DNA of 64,000 nucleotides from Rhineura floridana. Its lineage: Eukaryota > Chordata > Lepidosauria > Squamata > Rhineuridae. The translations under genes were made by a program, and so were the position numbers. The stretch covers positions 16,192,239 through 16,256,238 of the forward strand of contig NC_084499.1 of assembly GCF_030035675.1 (NCBI RefSeq), in the 5' to 3' direction. The notes under the pieces were generated by a model. That model saw only the letters and a program-made list of their open reading frames with translations, was not told where the DNA came from and made no database searches. Of the stretch, positions 1-13,400 are shown in pieces; the first letter of the stretch is position 1, and every line of letters begins with the position of its first letter.

Positions 1-750
1 AAAGGCAAATTCCATGCTAGCAATAATTAGGAAAGGTATTGAAAATAAAACAGCCGATATCATAATGCCGTTGTATAAATCTATGGTGCGGCCGCATTTG
101 GAATACTGTGTACAGTTCTGGTCGCCTCATCTCAAAAAGGATATTCTAGAGTTGGAAAAGGTTCAGAAGAGGGCAACCAGAATGATCAAGGGGATGGAGC
201 GACTCCCTTACGAGGAAAGGTTGCAGCATTTGGGGCTTTTTAGTTTAGAGAAAAGGCGGGTCAGAGGAGACATGATAGAAGTGTATAAAATGATGCATGG
301 CATGGAGAAAGTGGATAGAGAAAAGTTCTTCTCCCTCTCTCATAATACTAGAACTCGTGGACATTCAAAGAAGCTGAATGTTGGAAGATTCAGGACAGAC
401 AAAAGGAAGTACTTCTTTACTCAGCGCATAGTTAAACTATGGAATTTGCTCCCACAAGATGCAGTAATGGCCACCAGCTTGGACGGCTTTAAAAGAAGAT
501 TAGACAAATTCATGGAGGACAGGGCTATCAATGGCTACTAGCCATGATGGCTGTGCTCTGCCACCCTAGTCAGAGGCAGCATGCTTCTGAAAACCAGTTG
601 CCGGAAGCCTCAGGAGGGGAGAGTGTTCTTGCACTCGGGTCCTGCTTGCGGGCTTCCCCCAGGCACCTGGTTGGCCACTGTGAGAACAGGATGCTGGACT
701 AGATGGGCCACTGGCCTGATTCAGCAGGCTCTTCTTATGTTCTTATGTTC
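1..750 (+). mobile_element. CR1-type LINE, 3' part (reverse transcriptase C-terminus and 3' UTR)
   Basis: An open frame from the left edge to 540 encodes the end of a CR1-clade reverse transcriptase, with the typical YKSMVRPHLEYC block and the terminus RRLDKFMEDRAINGY. A 3' UTR of about 200 bases follows and ends in a short tandem of TTATGTTC near 735-750, the usual kind of CR1 tail. The element runs off the left edge. It is about 98% identical by eye to the copy at 53.87-54.39 kb, so both look young. It lies in a GAPVD1 intron, in the opposite orientation. Confidence 0.9.
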
Positions 751-1042
751 TCCTTTGATCTTCCCTGCCAGTGCGAGGAGGAAACAAACCACAATCCCTC
801 ACTTGACATTATGTCCAAACCAGGGATTGTTGCTTTGTTTCACTCCCAACAACCCATGATCTGTAGCCACTCTTTGTTCTTAACTTACTAATTGTAGCTG
901 ATTAAAAGGCATCTCCCAGCTCTGATCAGTTGGAAGACAGCGGCTGACTTAAGTAAATGTATGGCTGAGGCCTTAAAGAATGACGGTAATTGCACAGGGC
1001 TCTTTTCATGTACCTGTTTCCTAAGACGCAGCCAGAGACAGA

Positions 1043-1161
1043 GGGTTGTAGCCAATGAAGTTTTACTCAAATAGGTCCACTGATATTCAAGGATACAAGT
1101 TAGTCACGTTCATTAATTTCAGTGGGTCTGCTCTGAGTAGCTCTAGCACTGGATACAACCC
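1043..1161. repeat. Palindromic MITE-like element, family A
   Basis: A 119-base element begins GGGTTGTAGCC and ends GGATACAACCC, so its termini are inverted repeats. The inner halves are also inverted copies of each other: a GTCCACTGA-like block pairs with CAGTGGGTCTGCTCTGAGTA. About twelve copies of this family lie in the window. Confidence 0.75.
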
Positions 1162-1228
1162 AGAGTACAGGCACTTCACTGTTTCACAGAAAGCCCGCTG
1201 CTTTCATTGCATCGACAGGATTGGCTAC

Positions 1229-1402
1229 CTGCAATTTCCTGCAAGCGGTCCTCATCAATATTGGGATCAAAGTCGCTCCCCAGAACGTCTGTGCTCCACG
1301 TCTCGCTGACAGTTTCAGAGATGTCCCTGTCGTCCGTTAACCCCATCATGTCACGGATCTCAAATTTACGGAGCTTGTCGTCAAGGTTATCCTGAGTGGT
1401 GG
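1229..1402 (-). CDS. GAPVD1: GAPVD1 coding exon 9 (last one in window)
   Basis: This 174-base exon encodes ATTQDNLDDKLRKFEIRDMM and continues to DEDRLQEIAG. The acceptor AAAATAG lies at 1403-1409 and the donor GTAGCC follows base 1229. It is part of the conserved acidic middle region. The next exon is outside the window. Confidence 0.95.
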
Positions 1403-4400
1403 CTATTTTAAAAAAAAAAAGATGACATTTTGGGTCAACACACTTTATAACCCTTCATTTTTGTTTAGTTGTGTTTTTAAAGAGGAAAAAAAGGGAGGGG
1501 GAAGCAGAGGCAAACAACAGGCAGAACGATCAGATGCAAAGAAGACTGAAGGGCTCTTGTACCTTTATTCTTGCTTAGCAGCGCACCGTCGTTTATTTGA
1601 TCATCTGAAGCTGGCCAAGTAGTTTAATCATGGCTTATTTTTAAAAAAAACGTTTTTATTGATTTTCAGACAAGGTAAATTATAGCAAGTTCCTCCACCT
1701 CCTCTCCCCTCCCGCCCCCTCCCCCCAGATGCATGTAACAAACCATAGTAAGGCTATTCAAAGTTAAGTACATGAAACAATTCATGGTAACTCTCTCAAC
1801 CGGGATATCTCTCTACAGATGAGTGTGGGTTGCAGGAGGATGCAATGTGTGATCTTGAGAGTTCACATAATAATAAAGTTGTACCATAATTCAATAAAGT
1901 CATCATCCCCTTGGCTGCCGTTTAAGGCTCTCAACTGTTACAATAGTTTTTCCATTAATGCGATTATCCCTATTTTCTGTCTCCAGGTCTTAATCATGGC
2001 TTATTAACCAGGAATAAACATCACTCATAAGCCATCATTTGTTGTTGGTTTACAAGTCTTGGTTTAGATTAACCATGGTCTAGTGTTCTAGGAATATCCA
2101 GCCATTAAGTATGGCCACTGTACGGCACAGATGTCTTGGCCAGGTTTTCATGGGAAAACAGCTGGATGAGGTTTATTATTATTATTTATTAAATTTATTA
2201 GTCGCCCATCTGGCTGGTTGTCCAGCCACTCTGGGCGACGTACAAGATAAAACAATACATTAAAACGTTAAAATTTAAAACCATAACAGTCAAAACCTAA
2301 CCCACCCCAAAAGCCTGCCTGAAGAGCCAGGTCTTCAAGGCCCGGCGGAAGCTCATCATAGAAGATTAGAGGATGAGAACTCTAAAGCGGCACAAGTTCA
2401 TCAGGGAGAACATTACGAAGGCATGCACACAAGAGGGATCTCTCCCTTCAGCAGTCACAGATGAGCATGGATGCTGTGTCTGAACCTTAGGTGGACCAGG
2501 ACAACTCCCTACCAAACAGAAGGACCAAGATGGACACCTATGAGAAGTTAAGATTGGGTTCCATGTTGCTGGTTGGGGTCAAAACCAGGTCCAAGATCTG
2601 AAGAGGCTGATGGCTACTGACTTAGATAACATCTGATGTTCAAAGCCATTTTAAAGAGAGAGAGAGCTGGTGTGTTTCTTACAGTGTCTGACTAGGCCCA
2701 GATTCAAATCCCTGCTTGGCCATGAAGCATTAAAGCCAGTCACGCTCTTATCAGCCTAACCTACCTCACAGGGTTATTGTGAGGATAACATGGGTGGGGT
2801 GGGGTGGAAAGAAAATCATGTACGCTGCACTGGGTTTCTTAGAGTAAGGGTGGAAATAGTTCTTGAGTTTGCTTTTTTCCTCAACCTTCCCAATCTCTTT
2901 TCCCTTTTGTGTCATGCATTTTTAGATTGTAAACTTCAGGGCAGGGACTGTCTTAACATTAATATTTATAAGCCGCTCTGGGAGCCCTTCTTTTTTGTTT
3001 TTTTCAGTGAAGAGTGGGCTAAAAATTCTTCTAAGTAAATAAATATGCAAACCAAATAAAAGCCCGTTGAGTTTATCTTTTGCGAGGGGCCATCCTCTTT
3101 GCGCGGCGTGCATCTCCAAGCACTGACCTTGCTCGTGCTCCAGAAGCTGCAGAGCTTCCACTCCGTTGCTTCCTGAGGGGCCTGCACCGAGTTCAGAGAC
3201 AGATTCCCCCTCCAAATCCAGGGAGGACACGGAATTAGAGCGGTTTGAAGGGCCTGTGGGAAGGAGATGACACTGTTAAGTCTGACCCCCGCCAACAGAA
3301 AGATACACCCAGTAAATGCAACAAAGGCAATTCAAGACAAAACAAAAGTCACTAGGCAAAGTGACCAAAAAAAGAAAAAGGAAAAAAAGAAAACCCCAAA
3401 AGTTGTTTTCAAACGCATATTGGTCGATGGAATGAGCGGGTATCATAGCGGTTACAATAGTGGCTGAGATAAAACACCAACTACAATGAAAAGAAGCTCT
3501 TTTTATATATAGCCTGACAGACAAGGTACTAAAGTGACCCTTCACCTTCAGATATTCCTTCCAGATTATCACTGCAGAGGGAAAAGCGCAAGGTTTTATC
3601 AGGTTTACCGTGGAGTTTGGTTTCATCAACAGGGACATCTCCTTGCCCTCCATCAGCAAGCTGCATGTTTAAAACCTAGGACAAGTTGGACAGAGAAGGG
3701 AAGAAAACAAAAGTCAGAATTTCCTTCTGAAATCGGCAGCCAAGAAGATTTACCGTGTGTCAAAACACCTTAAGATTGTGGGCTTTATACAACTAAACTC
3801 TACTCAGAGTAGACCCATTCAGATGGATGAACCTAAGTTAGTCATGCCCATTAACTTCAGGGGGTCTACTCTAAGTAGAACAAGCATTAGATAGAAGCCA
3901 GAATTTTTAACTTCTCTAGAGCCTCTCTGGCTTCTTGCCATCAAACATTTCAGAAACTGCTGTTTGGTGTCAGGAATGTTTCTCCAATTTGTTCAGAGTC
4001 TTAAAACAGAGCATAAATACTTAAATTAAATTGATTTAATGTTATCAATTTGCCATGTAGGTACAACACTGGTACTTCATGACATTTACTTAGCTCCAGT
4101 GATATGCAAGTACCATACTGAATATAGAAATGATAAGACACCTCGCCCAGAGAGCCTACATTTAAAGGCTGTTCATGTGTCACACTAAACCAAGGTTTAT
4201 GGTGATGTGAACGAGCCTCTCAGGCTTCTGTGCTTCCCCCTCCCTTCCTCCCACATGGTTGGCAGAGTCTGCAAGCTTTTGCTTTTGGTTAACCATAGTT
4301 TTTTGTGTTGTCTGAACCCAAAACTGTGCTTAACATTAACTTACTAAAACAAGCCAACTCCAAACTGGTTTTAATATTAACCAGTTTGTGGGTCCAGTCA

Positions 4401-7400
4401 ACACGACAAACGGCAGTTAACCATAACACAAGTGAAAGAAGTACTATGTCATGACTGCTGAAGACTTGGATCCATGAGGGCCAGTTATGTGCTAGCTGTG
4501 TGAAAAAAGCCATTAATGTCCTCAGAATTCCACAGCAGCTAGCAGCCTCCACATCAGAGGCCCAACACCCTGTGCTGAACAGCACCACTTCCACCCACAC
4601 AGATCTCAATAATCTCAATACCTCATTTTCCGACATCATTCCTGGAGTTATTTGGGGCCCCGTCCCAAGAGAAATAACCAAGACTTCTTCTGGTTGAACT
4701 TCCTGTATCGTCTCCTGGGAGAATCCATCATGGTCCGCATGCTGGTCTGCTTGAATATTCGATCGGCTCCTGCTGCGAGTAGCTGGAACATTGGGGGGGG
4801 GGATGTTTTATGAAGGATTCCTAACATTCAATTAAAAAAAACAAAGAGGCAAATGCCAACTCGATACAAGAGGGTGATGTCTACTGCATGCATGCTGAAG
4901 AAAAGGCAAAAATGGCATTGATAGACTGGCACCAGGCAGACTATGCTATGCTACCCTCCAGTTGTTGAGAAAAGTATGTGTGGTGTGTGTGTGTTTCATA
5001 TTGCAAGTATCTGGCTACCATACTGCAATTCTTCAAGAAGGGCGAGGAAAAACCTCTGGCTACAAGCCACTGACCACAGTAATTTCTGTGTCTTACAGAT
5101 TCTTCCAATGGTCGTATGGACAGGAACTTTGTACATTAATTGTGCAGAAGCAGCAATTTTGGCAGGTGGGGCTTGCCACCGTATTGCCCAGGGTGAGGGT
5201 GGGGTGGCACAACAGGAGAAAATACACTAACCAAAATTCCTGCAATCACTAAAAGCCCAGGGGCATCCGCTCAAGTCATTCGAAAGGTGTGGCCATGCTT
5301 TCCTTGTGTCTTATTTACTACTCCTTTTGGCATTTACTACTCCTTTTGTAAAAATGCCAGAGACTTAAGCTGCAATTGAATTATTCCCACTTGCCTGTTT
5401 TGTTCATTCTTTATTCTCCGAAAAGATAACGCGTCTGTTTGGATGACTCGTCTTTCTCCCGCCCCACAAACACACGCCTTTGTATTATCACTACCCAAAT
5501 AATCTGACTTTTTTTTTATCGGCTGCGTACACACGATACATTTAAAGCACATTCCCACCACCACCCAAAAAAAGAATTGTGGGAACCATAGTTTACCGTC
5601 ACAGAATTACAATTCCCAGCACACTTAACAAACCACAGTTCCCAGGATTCTTTGGTGGTAGTGGAAAAGTGCTTTAATGGTACAGTGTGTAAGCAGACAT
5701 TGCTCCTAAAGTCTACATCTCACTACAATCTTATTTTGGGAATACAGTAGGGGAGATAACCCACCCCCAGAGATAAAACCCATTATCAAACATTTCTGCC
5801 ATTACAGATCTCCAACAAAGGCAGGAAAAACCTGCTCCAACGAGGCTGTGGATGGAGCTTCCTACCCCTGGCCAAGTCTTTCTTCTACAGCAGCCTTCTC
5901 CAACTTGGTACCTTTCACATGTTGCTGGACTGCAGCCACCCATAATCCCTGAACCTTGGCCGTGCTGACTGGGACTGATGGGACTTGTAGTCCCAGAGAT
6001 ATCTGTACGGCACCAGGTTAGGGGAGACTGTTCTAGAAGAACCTGCCTTGCAGTGGACAAAAAAGAAATCCCACCCAGTGTGTAGACTACTCATGGGGAG
6101 AAAAACCCACAGGAATCCCCCAGAAAATGGGAGGAAATCTGAGTAACTTTAGTAAAGCCACCTCAATGTGAGAGAATCAGCTCTCGATATGAGTAATGGC
6201 CAGTGTGCTGTCTCCCATCCCTCCAACAGCAGCAAATTCATGATTAAAAGGGCATCCTCTCATGGTAAGGGGGGGAGGGAGTCACACTGGCAGCAATTCA
6301 GATCCTGCTACTTAGACAGATGCTTGAACAACTCCATGCGAATATCACCGTGTCACAAAGAGGAAGGGGCCTGGATCTTGGGCAGCATCTAAATGCAGAC
6401 ACAGGACCAGCATGAATCTAAAACAGCTGAGTCTGAACCTTTGGGGTGCTTGCAGAAAAACGACAGCGGCTCTTCAGCTTTTTTTTTAAAGCTCTTTTCA
6501 TCAGCTCATAAGCATAAAGTTGGAATAAAACATGCAATGCTTTACATGCGCACAGAGAAACTTTTCAGAACGTTAACATTTTGGACAGACATCTAAGTAC
6601 ACAAAATAGAGCAACAGCACACAACTACTGCTGGACTTCAAGAGAAGGGTGACTCTCCAGAGCTAGCAGCTTGGAGCAGTCGAAAGGCCACTTTACACAG
6701 ACCAGCAGAATTAAGCAGTATTCTTTCTTCCTGTAGTGAACCATTTCAAGCTGCAGGAGTAAGTTATATGTTTGAACATTCCCCATTTTTAGGGGGGGGG
6801 GGAGGAGTATACCCGCTGGTAGAAAGAGAATACATCTGTGAGGTTAGGCTGAACCTTTCCACCTCACATGGCAATTTTCTGCATGCAGGGAGTTTTCGTT
6901 TGCTTGATTTTTTATAGGGCAAAGTGCAAATATGCACTCCATCAGATCTGCAGCCTAAAGAAGTACAATCCAGGTAAAATGTTAACAGCTTGAATTTGTC
7001 AGTTGTATAAACTGGCCCAAGGAGTAGCTGATCATTGCAACAGAAAAGTTAAACAGCTTTTGCCAGTGGATTCTGTTTTGAGAATGTTTAAGATACTGAA
7101 ACGCTGATCATGCATTTTTCTAAATAAATGAAAAAAGATATACAGAGAACAGGTCCCCGTTAGTTAAAAAAAAACTAAAAGAGAAAAATACACTTGCCAG
7201 GCTAGTGGCAGAGCATCTTACCTGCTTTGCATGCAGGTACTTCTAGGTTTAATCCCCAGGGGATTGCTGAGACAGACCCGCCTGAGACCTGGACAGCTGC
7301 AGCCAATCAGTGTAGATAATACTGAGCTGGATGGGCCAACAGTTTGACTCCGTATAAAGCTGCTTCCTGTGTTCCTATGAACCAGGAAAGCTGCTCTTGG

Positions 7401-10400
7401 GAACTACAAGGAGCCTGGGAATGGCTTCCAATGAACCACACGAATCACAACAGCCTGGGGAATGCTTTGACACTTCTTTGGATCATGGGTGAACATGCAA
7501 GGTCCATTCAGAATTCTAGAATACCAACCCAATATTTTAATCCAGGTTCCTTTTCCCCCCTTGCAACAATCTCAAAGTCGAGGGTTGCCTTCGACGATAG
7601 TCCTGCTCAGGGTAGTCCCACTGAAATTTAGGAACACACCTAACTTAGGTCCACTAATTTCAATGTGCCTACTCTGAGTAGAACTTAGACAAGACCCCAA
7701 GATTTCTAACGCAGAGTTTGTTCATGCACTGACTGGACTTTCCCAACACTTCATTTATATATATAAAAAAAAAGCTTAGGAAACAGAAAGCAAGCTCCCA
7801 AACAGAACAAAAGAAGATGCCTTTTGAAAAGAGCAGCTGGTGTGACACGAACATGCATGCAAAGCATGGCTTCGTAGAGACATTAAGAAAGAGGAAGGAT
7901 TCCATTACCCACCAAATGGGGTTACTAGGTTTATGTGAGCTGTCAGGTTGGTAGCAGACGTATCCCAGGCAGTGATGGCTGCCAACTGGTGTCCTGAGTT
8001 GGCAGCGTTAAAAAACAGAAACAGAAGTCAAGCCGTTGGATGAGAGAAAACATTGTTCAGTTGTAAAATACACAGATATAACAAAGGGTTCAATGGAGGG
8101 GGGGGGAATGGCAGCCAGGAATTATCTGAGACTGGAAAGATCTGGCTTTGCAACCAGTCAGGCGCGGCTTTGCAGAGGGCTGTGTGCAAGTTCCAATCAG
8201 GGCTGTGGAGTCAGTACGCCAAACCTTCGACTCCGACTCCTCTGTTTTTCTACTGTCTGACTCTGACTCCACCCAAAATTGCTTCTTGTCAATCAAAATT
8301 TATTTGGAGGTTGGAGTCGGTACATTTCTACTGACTCCAACTCCGACTCCACCCAAAATTGCTCCTGACTCCGACTCCACATCCCTGGTTCCAATTGTGT
8401 ATGGGTGCAGAAAATCCACAGAAGGCAATACTAGGTGCAAAACTCCAGTTTCTTGAGCATTTATAGAGAGAGAGATTTGAGGCAAGTTACTAAGAATGTA
8501 AGAGGACCCATCTGGTTCTCACAGTGGCCAGTCAGACGTCTCTGGGAACCTCACAAGGAGGACCTGAGCACAACAGCACTCTCCCAGCAACAGTGGAGGC
8601 GGAACTTAGCCTTTGTGGCTAGTAGCCATAGACAGCCTTATCCTCCACAAATCCGTCTAATCCAGGCTTGATGGCCATCCCTACTTTTTGTGGGAGTGAA
8701 TTCCATTCTTTGACTGTGCACTGTGGGAAGTAGTACTTCTTTCTGCCTGTCACAAATGTCACAGACCTTATACCACAAACCTTACAGATTCACAGTTGCT
8801 GAATGAAATGTTTAGTGGGCACAGCAGTTGGAATCCCGTCCCCAAGGGGGTTGCTGCCCTTCTCCTTAACCAGTGGAATAAATTATGCAAAAGTCATGCA
8901 AGTAAGCAGCTTTCAACCTTTTTTTTTTAAATTGGACCACATACACAATCCCGAGCTTATGGAGGGGACAGGATTAATACAGCCTGCGCCCCAAACCACT
9001 TCCTTAATTCCCCAAAGAAAAATGTGACGTTTGCTATAACAGAGTGTGCCATTCATCACCTTCTACTAAGAAGAACAACTGACAAGAACAGGAAGCTGTA
9101 ATAATTGGACTTTTGCCATTTTGGTCCTGGAACCAAACAAGCCCACACACCAGTCTTTCTGAACCTGGTTTCCTCCATATGTTTTCGATGATAACTCCCA
9201 CATCAGCTCCAGCCAGCACCCTCCTGTTTCATCTCCATTGCCTTTTTCGCATCTACTGAAGACCTTCTTTTTCCAACAAGCCTTTTAAAATGGAGACCTT
9301 TATTCCAGTCTGTATCTATATCGGATTTGAAATTGTTTGGGATTGTTGATGTCTATACTATGAAACTGCTTAAAGATACTTTACAGGAAGCGATTCATAA
9401 ATGGAATCAAATAAATAAATATAATATTGATCAGTGATGAAGGGGGGTTGTAGTCAAAAACATCAGGAGGACACCAGGTTGGGAAATGTTGCTGCATGCC
9501 ATCAATGTGACGTTGACTGGCATGAGTCAAGGAGACTCCGCATAAGGACACATCGCCACGCCAAGCCTGATCCTCTGCCTTCCTCACCTATAGGCAACCG
9601 GTTTTTCTTGTTGGCTGGCGTGGTTGCAGGCGAAAGCTGAGGGGTGTTGTATGGGGTCATTTCCAGGCTGCTGCTTTTTCCTGGCTTGTTCTGGGGTAAG
9701 GTTAACAGAAGGGTTTCCAGGGCCATGTGGTCTTCCTTCAGCTGGTCGCCTGACATAACGTTCCGCATAAAGCTGACCTAAAAATATGGGTACTGTTAAA
9801 AGCAGGAAGTAACGCATGCCCACCACAGATACCCAAGCTCGTCTCCTCCTGGACCCCCCCTCCCCAAGAGTTTGGATATTTACCAGGGCAGTGAGCTGGC
9901 CGTACGTCATGTAAACCACGGTTCTACTCAGCCCTTCCAAGAGGTTTACTGAGGACATGGGAGGGGTTTCCACTGCACGCCCACTGATGACAACATCCAA
10001 GAACGCGGCCACACAACCCTGCAAGGGTAAAACAGGGGAGAGCGAACCGTTTCAGTATAGGCGTTTCAACTTGAAACCTTTACGCCCCTACTAAGGAGAT
10101 GGCAGCTGTGTACGAATACATACACACATAGACAGACCCATCCTATTCTCTTGATTCTATTTGCTTTTGACTGATTTTAATACTGTATTCTGAATTGCTG
10201 CAACTCAACCTGGGACCTTATTTATAAAAATATTTGTATATTGCAATTTCATTTAAAAAAAATCAAAGCAGTTTACACCTATTACAATATAAAAACCCAC
10301 ACAAAACTCACAACAGTTATAATACAATAAAACAGATAACGAGCTAACTATTATGGAAAATGTTTTTCTTAATTATCTGCATACGCCTGGTGGCAAAGAA

Positions 10401-13400
10401 AGGTTTTCAGCAAAGTAAAGGGCAGGTAAGAAATTGAATTAATAATAATAATAATAATGATTTTAAACAGGCAGCATGGCAAGAAGCAGCTATACATTTT
10501 TAATAGTTAAAAAGACAAACAATGAAACACAAAAAATGCCAGACCTCACTTCTTCATGCAAATGCCCTGAAGCTCTTCTACACTTAACTATCTTGCTTGC
10601 CTGTTCCAGATTCTATTGGCGCAAAGCGTCATTTGCCTCTTCCCTTAAGGTCGCCATTTGCTTGCTTGAATCTTTTCACAGACATGGCAAAAGTCTTTTT
10701 GTGTGTGTGAGGGTGCCTTTGTCTAAGTTACAAAGAAAGAGAAAACATCGGCACGCACGGAAATAAAGGCTTCATAGTCTTGGCTCTTACTTTGTCAAAT
10801 TTACCCAGGTGGCCCTTTGTGCGGGGGTCTCCTTCCTCAGATCCAGTCATTGCCAGCTGCTGCAGAAGTCTCCCAACCTACAACGGGGAAACAAATTAAA
10901 GACAGGATTACAACACTACCACAAAGAGAGAAAATTGTCTCCACCTTCCAAATCAAAACTGGATTAAAAAGAACCATTCCTACTCAGCTTGCCCAAGGTT
11001 TGAAAGACAGCAGTAATCTTTTCTTTCCACACATTACAAGTATTTTGCATGGAAAAATTCCACAGCAAAATGCCTTTACAGAGTTTCTACTCCCCTTATG
11101 AAAACTTTGGATATCTCTTCTCAACTCAAAAGAGTTTGCTTCATCTTAGCAGCAAGAGCAGCTTCTTACTTCTATTTGTACTATTGTGAGAATGGTTGCA
11201 AGCCACAGATACCAGCCGGATGATAAGCCTATTTCCATACCTATTTAATGGGTGCCAAAGAATTAAGCTCAAGAGTTTTCCGTGCAGTTTTCACATAAAC
11301 ACAGAAGAAGCATCTGGCAATAAACAAATCTGGCAGGAAAAATCACAGCTTTTATGGTCTAGAGTTGGGAGGAACCAAAAGCCCACCAAGACCAACCAGG
11401 CCATCTTTCCATCAGCCTCCACTGAACCTATACCATATTTATATAAACACACAAGGTAGCACCTGATGTTAGTCCTACTCAGCGTAGACCCACTGAAACT
11501 AATGGGCATGACTAACTTGAGTACATTAATTTCAATGGGTCTACTTTGAGTAAAACTTCGTTGAACACAAGCCAGAAATCCCAATTTGTCTCTTGGCCAC
11601 GCTGCACTTCCAGTGTAATGTGTCAGTTTCTCCTGCAGAGGGTATGCACAGACAGGAAGTGCAGTGTGACCAGCACTTTGCAGAAGGAGGAAGACAGCAG
11701 GTCAGTATCAAAAAGTGTCCCTTAGTATGGTAGGCTAGATATGGGTCAACACTGAATTCTACAATACAAAACAAAAAGCTGCTATGAAAGCAAATGTAAA
11801 GACTGCACCCCTCTGGGAAGGCCAATGCACCCCTCAACTGCAGTTCTTTATGTGAGTAAATGAATCAATCATTTATTATGGTCAAAGACCAGCACTATAA
11901 TTATGTGAGTAAAGAATGACTCTCAGTGGGAGGAGGAGAAAACACACACACCATTACACCAATGGGTATCTGGCTCTTCCAAAAATAAAGGACAAGCCTC
12001 TTGCTCTGACATCTGCAGGGATCAGACTTGCAACACTGCCTGCTTATCTAGTGAAGAGTTACAAACCAGAGGGCCAGACACGACACGACTGGCTGGCAGT
12101 GCTCTGTACGCATGCCTCTCCCTCTTCCATGCCTGCTCTTCCCTGCCCACCAAAATCTGACCCGATGCATTCTAGACTGCAACACCAGTGCTAATTCCAC
12201 ATACACAACACACACACAAAAAACCCTCAAAAGAGAGCAGGGTACGTAATGCAAAATAACATGTGCTGATGTTTTTTAAGTTGCGCGTTCATTAGAACGA
12301 CGGCAACCCTGAATACCCACAGCTAGATCGCTAGCCTAGCTCCCAGCTGAGGAAGGAGAAAGGTCTAAGTGTCCTTCCATTGTGCCCATCCTTCACATGC
12401 ATGGAACTCCTTCCCTACACATGTAACATGATACCATCTCTTCCCGGGGAGGCCTTTGGCTGATCCTCTTCATCCTCATTCCCAACTGTAACTAGGTTTT
12501 AGGCACCATATCCTCTTCCCCTCCCTAATTCCTGCACTGTCTATTTTAGACTGTAATCTCCTTGGCAGCAGGGATCTATGTCATCTAAATCAGTGTTTCC
12601 CAAACTGTTTTCCCCCACAGACCACTTGAAAACTGCTGACGGTCTTGGCAGACCACTTAATTTTTCTGCCTGTTGCTGCTGCTGTAATGTGCTGTGCTAT
12701 ATGTTGTATGGCTTTTAACATAACTTTTATTGCTTCTCTTATTTCTTATACATTGCATTTTATGCCATAGAATTCAAATTGTCATACAATCAAATGCAAT
12801 ATATAAGAAATAAAAAAAGCAATAAAATACAATTAAAAATCAATATGAACATTTAATGCAATAGAAGTGCCCTCTCCCATCTCCAGCCACAAATTCACAG
12901 ACATGCTGTGGGCCACTTGGGTGAAGCTCATGGACCACTGCGGCTTGGGAACCCCTGGTCTAAGTAACTCTCGGCAAACTGTCATGTGCACAGATGGTGC
13001 AGTATAAACACCAATCAGCTACAAAGCTGGTCAATGCGGCAAAACGCAGACCAGTACACTAACTTGCCCTTGGAGGGAGAAGAGTAACCCAGGCAACCTC
13101 ATGAGTGGCACAAGCCCTCCTCCCTCTGACCGTAGTAGCAAAGGGTAGTAGTTCAAGTAGTGGGTGACTGGTGGCTCCCTCAATTTTGCCCAAGAGGATA
13201 CAATAAGGCCGCTCCCTCCCAGCTCACAATGTCTTCTTCAAGATGGTGAACGCTTTCCAGTGTTCTGTCATGCATTTGTGACATTACAGGTGCCATCCTT
13301 GTAAAGAGCTGGTGTTATGTTGCCTTTTAGACACAGGCCTATCACTTCTATGTTCAATGTTAGTCCTACTCAGAGTAGATCCATTGAAATTAATGGCCAT

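Noticed and set aside
7190-7385. tRNA-Ala gene
   Set aside because: The anticodon arm and B box are tRNA-like, but the acceptor stem does not close and a shared SINE body follows, as in a dozen other copies.
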